From assembly GCA_015227615.1 (NCBI GenBank), contig JAALGZ010000058.1:102111-166110 (forward strand): 64,000 bases of DNA, read 5' to 3'. This DNA is from Labyrinthula sp. Ha (taxonomy: Eukaryota > Sar > Bigyra > Labyrinthulida > Labyrinthulaceae). Each line of letters opens with the position of its first letter. The stretch's first letter is position 1. Made by a program: the position numbers and the translations under genes. Positions 22,696 through 33,800 of this stretch are shown here, in pieces. Below the pieces are notes generated by a model. It ran no database searches. It was not told the origin of the DNA and saw only the letters and a list, made by a program, of their open reading frames with translations.

Positions 22696-25600
22696 ATGGC
22701 AGAGAAAGAAGCACGTGATAAGAAATATGATTATAAGAGCAACAGCAATCTGGTTCTTTCCTCAGGTAGGCGACGAAACTTAGATGGTCCTACAGGTGAA
22801 GTTGAGTCTTTAAATAACAAAATGGTACATTATTTTTGCTTTTTTGGTTGATTATCTTTAGTTCTGGATCTTATTGTTCAGGGTGGAACCAGATTTGGAG
22901 ACAAAGTTCAAAGAGAAAAACCACCAGATCTTTTAAAGCAAGATGCCAAAAAGAGACGACTATTAAAAGAAAAAGCTGATGAAAAAGAGAAGCAGCTTAG
23001 TTTTATGATTCGAAAAGGTGGGAACATCTTAGAAGAAGCTGTTACGAATCAAGCAGGGATATATCAGCCCACGAACTCTAAAGCAAAGGCAATCTTTGAA
23101 CAGCTTCTTCAGCTCTTATCAAGAAAATATTTCAAAATTTCCCCGCATTCTGTTCTGGAGCAAGCTGTGGATGAAATACTGCACATTGTAAAGGATAAGA
23201 ACTCAACTTCAAAGAGCCAACTAAAGGACATCAAATTTATACTTTCCAGTGAAGGAACAATTAGCTTTTCTGATATTGATCTTGGAGAGATTCGTTCCTT
23301 GGTGGATCAAATAGTTGATTTTGTGCCTGAAGAGCAACCAGTCAGTGGAATTGATATCTCAACAGCTTTGGAAGATGAGGCTATTGATAATGCTGCACTC
23401 TTAGATGAAGGTGTTGCTATTGACTTTGACAGTGAAAACGATGAGGAAGGAGTTGATATAATACGAGACACAGAAGGCCAACCAGAGAATATTCTCGACG
23501 AAATTCAAGAGATGGAGTCTGAGCAAAGTGAAGACGAAAATGTGGACAGAACAGTTCTAGTTGAAGAAATATCATCCATTTGGCTCCAAGAAAAGCTCCA
23601 AGGGATAGTTTCAGAAAAGCAAGATGTAGTTGTACTAATAGATAAGGTGTTGAAAGCACTAGGAGTGGAGACAGATAGGGAAGCTGAACAGAAGCTTCTT
23701 GATCTTCTTCCAGAATCAAAAGATATGAGACTCTTGGAGTTACTACTTTCGAACAGGGAAAGCATTTATTATTTAACTAGCCTATACAAGGAGCAGGATC
23801 CAAAAAGGCAGCATGTCTTGTTGAAAACTATGATGACGAAGGGTCTAGATGCAGAAATCGCAGCCTTTAAACGTAACCAAGAAGCAGAGGGTAAAGTGGA
23901 GGCATTCAGTGAGATGGAAGTGGACTTGGAAGGTTTTGACCTGAGAAAAGCCAAGCGCAAAGAAATTAATCTGTTGGACTTGGAGATCAAGGATGGTGAA
24001 CACCACATGAGTAACGAAAAGGTGTTTCTCCCGAAGAATTCCTGGCAAAAGAAAGAGAAGGAGTTCGAAGAAATTCATGTCCCGGCTCCACCACCTCCGG
24101 AAGTTTCAAGGGATGAAAAACTTGTCCCAATAAAGAAGCTTCCCAGTTTTGCTCATCCTGCGTTCAAAGGTATGTCCCAACTCAATAGAATTCAGTCCAG
24201 AATCTTTCCCAAAGCGATGGATTACATTGATTCAGCTAGTAACCCTGTTGATAATAACCTCTTAATCTGTGCACCGACAGGAGCTGGGAAAACAAATGTC
24301 GCTATGATGACAATCCTGAACGAAATTGGAAAGTTTTTTGATGAAACAACAGGAACTGTAAAAAAAAACAAGTTGAAGAAAGAACTTAAAATAGTTTATG
24401 TAGCACCTATGAAGGCTCTTGTTCAAGAGATTGTAGTAAATTATTCGAACCGGCTAACTGAAGCGTATGGCATGCAAGTGAAGGAGCTATCCGGTGATGT
24501 AAATCTAACCCGAAATGAAATAGAAAACACTCAAGTTATTATAACTACTCCTGAAAAGTTTGATGTAATCACCAGAAAACCAAATTCAGCTGATATTTTT
24601 GAAAAAATAAAATTAGTTATCTTTGATGAAATTCATATATTGCACAATGAAAGAGGGGCCGTGCTTGAAACTTTAATTTGTAGGATATTCAATTATGAAA
24701 AGCTCCGAAGCTTACGAATAAGGTTACTCGGTCTTTCCGCTACCCTACCAAATTACCAGGATGTTGCAACACTGTTGCGAGTGGATAAAGAGCACGGGTA
24801 CTTGTTTTACTTCGATGGTTCTTTTCGTCCAGTACCACTAAACCAGGTATTTATCGGTATTACGCAAAGAAAAGCCTTGAAACAATTACAAGTTCTTAAC
24901 AAGGTTTGTTTTGAAAAAGTAAAAGAAAACTTGACCAAAGAAAATTTGAAGAAGAATCAATTGATAGTGTTTGTGCACAGTCGAAATGAAACTTATAACA
25001 CAGCTAAACAATTAATTGAAACTGCCGTGGAAGAAGATTCAACTGATCTTTTCTTTGACAAAGAAGATGTCGCCACAAATGAAATTTTGACTAGTGAAAT
25101 AGAACAAAATCCTGGTATGGCTTTAAAATTGAAAGAAGTCCTGGCTCAAGGAATAGGAATCCATCATGCCGGTCTTAGCCGAAATGACAGAAACCTTGTT
25201 GAAGATCTTTTTCTGAATAAAAAAATCAACGTGTTAGTATCTACAGCAACTATTGCTTGGGGGGTGAACTTGCCAGCGAACACCGTCATCATAAAGGGAA
25301 CAAGTGTTTATAACGTTAAAGCAGGGGGTTTTACCGAATTGAGCTTTCTCGATATTCTGCAGATGCTTGGTAGAGCTGGAAGACCACAGTTCGACACGGT
25401 TGGAACAGGGATTATCATTACCAGTCACGAGAACTTGAACTACTATTTATCTTTATTAACTGAACAATTGCCGATTGAAAGTCAACTTGTAAGGTCGTTA
25501 CCCAACATCTTAAATGCTGAAATTGTTAGTGGTGTGATCACTAACATTGAGCAAGGTTTGGAATGGTTAAGATCCACGTATTTATGTATCAGAATGTTCC

Positions 25601-28600
25601 AAAATCCAAAGCTCTATGGATGTTTTGGTAACTCAACTTCGGAGGTTGAAGCTATGTTGCTGGACCTTTTTCATTCTACCTGTTTGATCTTAAACCGTAG
25701 TGGTCTCATTAGATACGACCAATCCAAAGGTGATGTAAATTTCACCCCACTTGGACGAATAGCTAGTTACTACTATCTTAGCGTGGAGTCGGTGAATCTA
25801 TACAATAGGCAACTAAAACCTTCAATGAGCGACATTGAAATACTAAGAATGTTCTCATTAAGCACTGAGTTTAGTAATATTTCTATTAGAAGTGAAGAGA
25901 AGCAGGAACTTGCAAAACTTGGTGAACGCGTTCCGATACCGATAAAGGATTCAATTGATGACAAGACTTTCAAGATTAATTGCCTGTTACAGAGCTATAT
26001 ATCTAACCTCTCTCTCTCAAATTATTCAGTTAAAGCTGATTTAGTTTACATTTATTTAAATGCAGAACGAATCTTCAGGGCACTTTTTGAGATCAGCCTG
26101 AGTTATGGGTTTGCTAGCATCGCGCAAAAATGCCTGTCGTTTGCAAATATGGTTTCGAACAAGGTTTGGTCTTCACAGAGTTTTCTTCGACAACTATTTA
26201 CCGAACACGCAAAGTTTAAAGAAAAGTTCTCTTTTGGAAAGGCCGATGAGAACTCAAGGAAACTAATTGAGCTCCAGCAAGAGTTTGATATTATTTCTCT
26301 TGACTTGATTAGAAAGCTTGAACGTAGCAACTTATTATTCAGTGATTATAGAAATCTCAGTGAATTCCAACTAGGTGAACTAGTTAACCGTAATTTACAC
26401 ACGGGAAAAACACTGAAAAAGTTGATTAACATCTATCCTAAGGTCAATGTCACAGCAACAGCTTACCCTCTAAATTTCAATACTATTGAGGTAAATATCA
26501 AGTTGCAACCTGAATTTGAGTTTAATGAAGGGTTTCTTGGTTTCAATCAAATCTTTTGGCTTATGGTGGTGGATAACGAAGGTGAAGAAATACTTTACCT
26601 AGAACAGTTTATGATGAACAAGAATCTCGTCGAGCAACTGAAAACCAGCAACATCATTGAGGGAGGTGGAGACAAAATTAGCAAGAGGGTTGTTGTGCGC
26701 ATAGATCATAAATTGAAGCCCACCCATTGTTTTGTTCGCGTGCAAAGTGACAAATACTTGAGTTGCATTTCTGAAGTTCCTGTTAATCTGGGGAAACTAG
26801 TCCTGCCCCGAAAGCCCATTGAATTCAATAAACCTCCTGAAAACCCAGCTAAATCTCTGCTTGAGCTCTTGCCACAGTCTTTTAATGAACTTATTTTGTC
26901 GACAGAAAATATAAATGCACTAATCGGTTTCCCTCTAAACCAAGGGTTAGTTGAGAATCTTATGGCTAACTTGTCCAAGAACTTAGGTCCTACCTCTTAT
27001 CAGGAGTTTCTAAATTCTATTGTTACGTGTTATGGCCGAAAAAGTAATGTCTTGCATGTAAATCAAAAGTACTATGCGCCTTTCTGGGGTAGCGCTCTCA
27101 CAAAAGTACAAACTGAAGTTTCAAAAAACATTCTCCGGCATGGTGCAAATCTATGCTTAAGTGCTCCGAATGGATGTGGACGAACATTGCTTGCCGAGAT
27201 TGCAATATTAAAGGTTTTCATTAACAAGCTTCGTTTATTTTTGAAACTTCTAACGGGCAACACGTCAGACTGGACTGTTCATTTGCAAAATTTAAGTAAA
27301 TCAACCCGGGCGGTGTTTGTTGCCCCAAACTTCAATGCACTGAAAGAAGTTTATAAAAGATGGAAAATCATCCTACCTAATATTTTGTCTAAGCTGGGGT
27401 TCACGTGTAACATTGTGCTTATAGATCCCGCAGAGGATGAAACAAGTTTTTTGTATTGGGAGGATCCGGCTAACAATATTATTATATCTGATGTCATTTC
27501 CTGGGACAGGTACTCTCGTCACTATAAGACTAAGAAGCTCGTATCCAAATTTGATTTAATTATCTTTGAAAACTTGCAGCTCTTGGGCGATGAGATCGTT
27601 GGACCGGTTTATGAATCAGCTCTTGTACGAGCACGTTTTTTGTCAAATAGAGCTACTGAAGCCATCACCGAAGCGAAGAATAGTTTGAAGGAATTTCTTG
27701 GTGTTAATAATAAACCATTGGGGTCGGACATTTTTGAATTAATTTCTTCAGTTAGTCCTAGAAGAATCATCGGACTTTCAGACGCAATTGGGAATACAGA
27801 GGATATAGGGGCGTTTATTGGTGCAGAAACTTCAAATGTCTTCAAGTATGGGTTTGATGCTCGCTCCAGTGATACTGAAATATTCTTGCAGACTTTTAAT
27901 GACTTTGAGTTCGAGTCTCTTATGGCTTCTATGTCTGCGGGGCTTTTAGCTACGATTCTTAATCGGGAAGAACTGCTTAGCCAGAAAGGAAATCTGAAAC
28001 AGCAGGTCATTGTGTTCGTGCCTAACTTTTCTCAGGCCCAACTTCGAGCGATAGATTTATTGAATAGTTTGCATTTAAGAAATATGAGTAATTTCCTGGT
28101 CAAGCATGGTGTCAAAGTACCTGAAGTTTTCAACAGCTTGAATCGAAACCTGCTTAAATCTGGCACAGGGATTTTATATAAGGGGATGACAGTCCCCGAC
28201 AGGCAAGTTTTAACACAGCTATTTCAAGCAGAACAGATTGGTCTGATATTTGTAGAAGCTTGCCTTAGCTATGAGATTCCATTTTCAGCTGCTTTAACTA
28301 TAATTATGAATACCAATGACAATCAAGTCATTGTTGGAAATGAACAAAAATCTTCTTATAATGAGTTCTCTTTAGATTTGATACAAAATATGATTGGAAA
28401 ATCTAGAATATCAGGTTCAAAATGCAGTTGTGTCTTAATGACTCATTCAAAGAATAAAAACTTTTACGAGAAAGCTTTGGAAGAACCTTTTACTGTTGAA
28501 TCGCAGTTGCCAGCGTCATTGTCACAAGTATTCAACACCGAGATTGTAAATGGGAATATTAAAACAAAACAAAACTGTGTTGATTATCTGACCTGGACCT

Positions 28601-29769
28601 ATTTCTATCAGAGGCTGGTTAAGAACCCGAACTATTATAACCTTGAAAATTTGACCTCAATCAGGTTGAGTGAATTCTTGTCGGAGTTGGTAGAGAATGA
28701 AAGTAAGAAGCTTTCAACCCTTGAACTGTTGGAGGTTGAAGACGGTGGCGAAGAAGAGATTTTTACTCCGCTGAATTTGGGATATATTTGTTTCCACTAT
28801 GCTTTAAGCAGTCGGACAGCTGATATATTCCATAATTCCATCTCTGCGAAATCGAAGTTGCCCGCCATTCTTGAGGTCTTGTGCTATGCCAAAGAGTTTG
28901 ATTCGCTCCTCGCAAATACTTATGGGCCAAAAGAAAGAGATACCTTGGAAAAGTTTTTACTCGACTCTACTGCTACTGCTTTGAAGATTTCACAAAATTC
29001 GTTTGCTCATGCTGGTGCTGAACTCAAGGTTAATATCTTGCTTCAATCATATCTTTCAAGATCTCCAGTAAATGAGGTGATGTCTCAAGAACAACGCACT
29101 CTAGTCATCGAAGCTCTGCGACTAATATCACCATTGGTTGATATTATTGCTAGTAACCTTCATTTACACCAATGTCTAAATGCCATGGAGCTTTCTCAGA
29201 TGTTTGTGCAGAGAGTTTGGAAGAATGAATCTCTTTTGAAGCAAGTACCATATCTAACAGTTGACTTGATAAAAAAGCTAGAAGAGCACAATGTTAAAAC
29301 CGTCTTTGACTTAATAGACATGGAGGACGATCTGCGACTTAAGCTTTTAAATCTAAATGAAGCGCAGCTTAATATGGTTGCTGAATTTTGCAACTCATAC
29401 CCTGATATCGAAGTTGAGGTATCATATGATAGTGAAGTTAAAGATGGCGAAAAGGTTTACGCAGTGAAGGTTTACCTTGCAAGGGTTATTGATGAAGAGG
29501 ATGAAGATACAATTTCAGAAGTACCACGAGCAGTTTCAGAGTTTTGTCCAATGACTAAACTTGAACAGTATTGGATTATTTTAGCAGATGAAGAGCAAGG
29601 AATTGTTCTTGGAATGAGAAAAGTAAAAGATTTGCTTGTTCATAAAAATGTGGGATTTGAAGTTGAAACTAATGAGATCCCAAAAAGTGGCAAGCTGAAG
29701 GTGTTTGTTGTTTGTGATTCATATCTTGGTGTTGATCAAGAGCACATAATTGAGTTTAACCTGGCGTAA
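22696..29769 (+). CDS. BRR2: spliceosomal RNA helicase Brr2 / SNRNP200 (2 exons)
   Basis: Exon 1 is 22696-22824 (43 codons) and exon 2 is 22882-29769. Together they give 2338 residues, slightly longer than human SNRNP200 (2136). The N-terminus (YDYKSNSNLVL, GPTGEV, GGTRFGDK) matches the conserved Brr2 start, which supports both the ATG and the 57-nt intron. Cassette 1 is complete: motif I APTGAGKT at about 507-514, motif II DEIH at about 625, motif III SAT, and motif VI QMLGRAGRPQFD, followed by a Sec63 module. Cassette 2 is strongly degenerate: motif I GCGRT near 1475, ENLQ near 1605 in place of DExH, LSDA in place of LSTA, and motif VI not recognisable. It is followed by a second Sec63 module to the end. 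Brr2 unwinds U4/U6 during spliceosome activation and works in the U5 snRNP with Prp8. Confidence 0.95.
22825..22881 (+). other. 57-nt intron of Brr2
   Basis: The donor GTACATTA follows AACAAAATG and the acceptor TTGTTCAG precedes GGTGGAACC. Phase 0 removal gives NKM|GGTRFGDK, which fits the conserved Brr2 N-terminus. An inner AG near 22861 would break the frame. Confidence 0.88.
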
Positions 29770-29771
29770 GC

Positions 29772-30869
29772 TTATTTTGTGTTATTCCTAAGGTTCCAGT
29801 TTGAAAACATTAAAGCTGCTTGAATAACCACTCCACATGCTAGCAGAATCTTCAGAAACTTAAGTTCTAAGTTTCTCTCTCCAGCTAGGTTTTCTTTAAG
29901 TCTCTTCCTAATCATGTTTTCATCACCCCCAACCCATAAAGGTAGATCCTGTTTCATTTTCGACAACTTTCCTGCATCTTTAGTAGATATTAGCCATATT
30001 GAACTTTTCTTGTGAACTTCTTCTGATAATTTCTTACCCTGCAGAGATAAATCTATTTCCAAATCAAGTATACTTTTTTCCTCTTTTAAATATAAAAGTG
30101 ATACACCACCTGCGACTTCCCATATAAAAGAAAGAGGTTGAACCTCGTAGAACAAACGCAATCTCTTTGAAGGATAGGAAAACAATCCTGTTCTAGAGTA
30201 TAAATTTCTATGAACATCTGCAACCATACAAGACATCCAACGAACACTTCTACCAGGACGAATAAGAGTGGAGATAAAAGCAGAGGTTATATCATCCCAC
30301 TTGTCACTATTTCCTTCGTTTATGGAGTATATTCTGGTTTTACTTAATTTATTATCTTGTATTCTATGTGCTTTCTCTTTTAACAGGAACTTTTTCTCAA
30401 CGAAGCTGTATTGGTAGTACTTAACTTTCTCAGTGGTTGCAAAACAAAAAACTAAAGGTGCACTATATAGGGCATATCCAGCAGCTACTATATTTCTTCC
30501 TGTTACTTTCTTGGTCTTTGTCAGTTGATAGATTGCGAAGATGGATCCAACAGAAAGAGAAACCGGTAGGTTTTGTGACCCATCTAGAGGATCAAAACTA
30601 ACGAAAATATCTCCTTTTGATTCTTTAAACCAGTGAATATTTTCTTCTTCCTCAGAAGCAAAACCTGACAATATATCCTTGTTTGTAGTTTCGAAGCGTT
30701 TTAGTGCATCACAGAAAACTTTATTAGAAGCAAAATCTAAAAGCGATACATCGTCTCCTGAAAAGTTTGTACTTAAAGAAAATGTCTTCTTCCTTATTGG
30801 AGTATGGGTTGACAACAGTTTGTATACATCAAGTGATATTTGCTTGAAAGTTGTTTCCAAATTCTCCAT
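29772..30869 (-). CDS. fructose-1,6-bisphosphatase-like protein with hydrophobic C-terminus
   Basis: 365 residues from the ATG at 30869; the reading frame is open slightly further upstream but without an ATG. FBPase signatures in order are: ASEEEENI (metal-ligand Glu), FDPLDGSQN at about 91-99 (family FDPLDGSSN), SVGSIFAIY, SINEGN, RWMSCMVADVHR (family RYVGSMVADVHR), and RLRLFYEVQPLSFIWEVAGG (family KLRLLYExxPMAFIxExAGG). The acidic metal ligands are kept, while the sugar-phosphate Lys before LRL is Arg. It would remove the 1-phosphate of fructose 1,6-bisphosphate or a related sugar bisphosphate. Unusually, the chain continues past the normal FBPase end. After a charged linker comes a hydrophobic segment (LKILLACGVVIQAALMF) just before the C-terminus, resembling a tail anchor. 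No chloroplast redox insertion was seen. Convergent with Brr2, 2 bp between stops. Confidence 0.8.
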   Translation of the reverse strand: MENLETTFKQISLDVYKLLSTHTPIRKKTFSLSTNFSGDDVSLLDFASNKVFCDALKRFETTNKDILSGFASEEEENIHWFKESKGDIFVSFDPLDGSQNLPVSLSVGSIFAIYQLTKTKKVTGRNIVAAGYALYSAPLVFCFATTEKVKYYQYSFVEKKFLLKEKAHRIQDNKLSKTRIYSINEGNSDKWDDITSAFISTLIRPGRSVRWMSCMVADVHRNLYSRTGLFSYPSKRLRLFYEVQPLSFIWEVAGGVSLLYLKEEKSILDLEIDLSLQGKKLSEEVHKKSSIWLISTKDAGKLSKMKQDLPLWVGGDENMIRKRLKENLAGERNLELKFLKILLACGVVIQAALMFSNWNLRNNTK

Positions 30870-33800
30870 ATCTTCCAACACCAATTCTACATAGTAATGT
30901 CACACTGTGTTATCAGCAACCAACAACTATACTGTCCATAGATCAGATTCTTACTTGAAACCTTTGGGAATAAATCACTCGGTAGAAACAATCAGAAGCA
31001 CCGTTCTTTCAGATACGAAAGCTGATTATTAGCGGAGAAAGAAAGAAATAATTTAAGGAGAATTACAAATTATGTAGCCTTGTTAGAAAGTAGAAGTTAA
31101 ATTTGTTTTCAAGACGTTTGCAGGAACTCTATTGAGAGCAAGGATGATACTTACGCAACAATGTCCGCGTTAAAGCTTTATGTAGGATCGCTCCATCTAT
31201 TTTATATTAGATATTTTTTATGGTTTCCGTGTTTTACCCGTAGACCAAAATTTGAAAACCAGAAACCGCAACAAATGTATTGCTACAGCTGATAAGGTTT
31301 TCTTAGAACCATAAGAACTATGAAGGGAAATACTTAAAAGATACTTTAAAAGCTAAAAATATTTTTGTCAATATATAGTTTGTAATAATTCTCCATTTTA
31401 ATGGTTTCTCCTGCCTATTTCATCATTTTGCGAAGTAGACATTTCGGGTTGGTGGACATCAGTATATGGCGAATACTTCCCGAATGTTTTTTCGTAGTTA
31501 GAAAACAACCAAATTCCGTCAAAAAAATATTGATTTAGGTTTTTTTAGCTAGAATTCAGTTTAGTTTTTTCTTTTCTTTATTGTATTTACTGAATAATTC
31601 ACCTCTCTCTTCCAGTATTCAATGGGTATGGCACCTTCGGCTACGAGTATTATTACGGTGGACCTGTTTCCTATAATGATTAGGAAATGATTTTATCCCA
31701 CTTGAAATAACCTTTTTAAAATCAAGGTCTCGGCTAGAAGCACAGAGTTTTGGATCATTTTGCATAACGTTTACAGTCTGTTTTAGGGTCGGCTCGACTA
31801 AGAACATGGACAATGAATTATGGAGCTCTACTTCTTTACTGTAAACACAACATGTGATGACCCTATTTGAAGTAGGAAAGTGCCACCATTCATACATTAT
31901 TGTCTAAGAAACTAACTAGAAGTATATTATATATTGATACCACTCATGAAAAATTGATCAACTCTCCAACCATCAATCGGGTGATTCTAATAAAAAGAAT
32001 TCATGAATTGTCTAGTATTGGCCAAATAGTCAGGATGCATCCACACGTTAGATTGTCTTTTCTATAGGAATTAACTCAGAACATTGAAATATATACGTTG
32101 TGTCTTTCTACTTAATGGTGCGTACTCTGGTTCTACGAGTTATACAAAGGGTTAGTTCAGTTCAGTTCCTCATTATGATACTTTTGTAGGGAAAAGTGAA
32201 CAGATATTCTATTTTCACTGACAGATTTTCAATTTAAATACTTATTTTCTGACTTTTATAAGAAAGCTTAGCATAAAATAGAAGAGTCTCAATAGCTGTA
32301 CAAGCAAATTCCCAGTGGTCCTTTCAATTTCTGCTGGATATGCTTTGTACTCTCTTCCTTCCCTATCAAGAGGGAGAAGTTTAGGAAGTAATGAATCTAC
32401 TTTGGGTTTACTACTCTCACACAGCCGCAACAATAAAATTCATGTTTTATTGGCTATTCTTTCCATTTAATGTGGTATCTAATGTGTAGTGGGTTTCTTG
32501 TGTATTAAGCGTTCATAATAATGTAGTTTCTCCCATGATTCAATTGTAGGTAGGTATCAGAATGACCAAAATATTAGCAACATTTGTTTGTTAATTCTTT
32601 TGATTCTGGTGATCAACAAGAGAACTTGGTTTTTCATTTAAATCATCGGTTTCCAAAATTATTCTGGATATCAATTGATAATAAATAAAGTGCCTAGCTA
32701 ACCAAAGGTCATGTGGTTTAGTCTTGAATTAATACTCAATGGTTATTAGTGATCAATCTGAAAAATTCGAAAATATTAATTACTATCGGTAAGAAATGTA
32801 CAACTAAGGAAAACCTTCATGCAATATGAAATAAACAAGTAAAATCATTAATTATATAACACAGTCAGTCTATGAGCAATAAATTTAAGATCACGGCGCT
32901 GAAACTTTAGTTGGTTGATGTTGTTAGTCAAGTGGTACATCAGGGCACATTAAAAAGTGAGAAAAAAATAATTGAATTTGATTTAGTTCCGCAACGCAAA
33001 AGTGTTGTGTTTTTCTTTATAGTTACTTTGTATTAGTTTAACCTATTATACATTTGAATTTTCCCTTGCCATGATATTTCTTCGTCAAACGTAGAATTAT
33101 TTCACAATGTACAGTGTTTTAGCCAAACACTGACTTAACAACAATAGTCCATTAACTTAATGCCCCCCCCATCCCCAGCAATATCTATCTATACACAACC
33201 GTTATAAGTTTCTAGGGCCTGCCAAACATTTTAAAACAATAATTAATATCACTGAAGTTTTGTCTGTTTACTCTAAATAGTATTGTTTGGGTGGAGTTAA
33301 GTCCAACTGTGTCTACATTGTTTGTTGTCTATCACTTTGATATTCCAAAACTTCATGTACCGAGTATTCAAAATAAGTACAGTTAAATAATACTCCAATT
33401 GCTTAATAATATTGAAAGGGACTGGAAGATCCGATCTCGGTTAAAATGAATTTATTATTATTATAAGTTTCTACTCGATTTTCTGTTTGCATAGTTTCTA
33501 GTAAGAGGATGGGTAAGCAACACCAAATACTTTAAAAGTTAATATATATCCAACTATTCATATACGCTTCAATTACAAATTAAACCCTTTCTTTTGGATA
33601 GGCAATATACCATTAAATGGCCAGTTTTCGGATTGTTCCCGTGGAGTGGGATATGCTCATTAGGCGAGATACAATAATTTTAATGCATTCAAGGTCTCAT
33701 AAGATTCATATTTATTGAAATGACATGAATTTCAATATCAAAATAATAGCTTCTTAAGCTCCATGGAAGTGAAATCTGTATTAGAAGTACCTTGCTTAAG

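Noticed and set aside
22761-22795. Apparent 30-nt intron (GTAGGCG...TACAG) in Brr2 exon 1
   Set aside because: Its length is a multiple of three and it is open. Keeping it gives GPTGEV, which matches the conserved Brr2 N-terminus, so it is coding.
23417-29393. Several 60-130-codon minus-strand frames inside Brr2
   Set aside because: They are shadows of a strongly conserved plus-strand gene and show no family motifs.
30870-30884. Upstream extension of the FBPase frame starting at TTG
   Set aside because: There is no ATG; the first in-frame ATG is at 30869 and already gives a complete N-terminus.
31619-31897. 92-codon minus-strand frame in the 31-36 kb desert
   Set aside because: No recognisable domain and no supporting neighbours; consistent with chance in AT-rich DNA.
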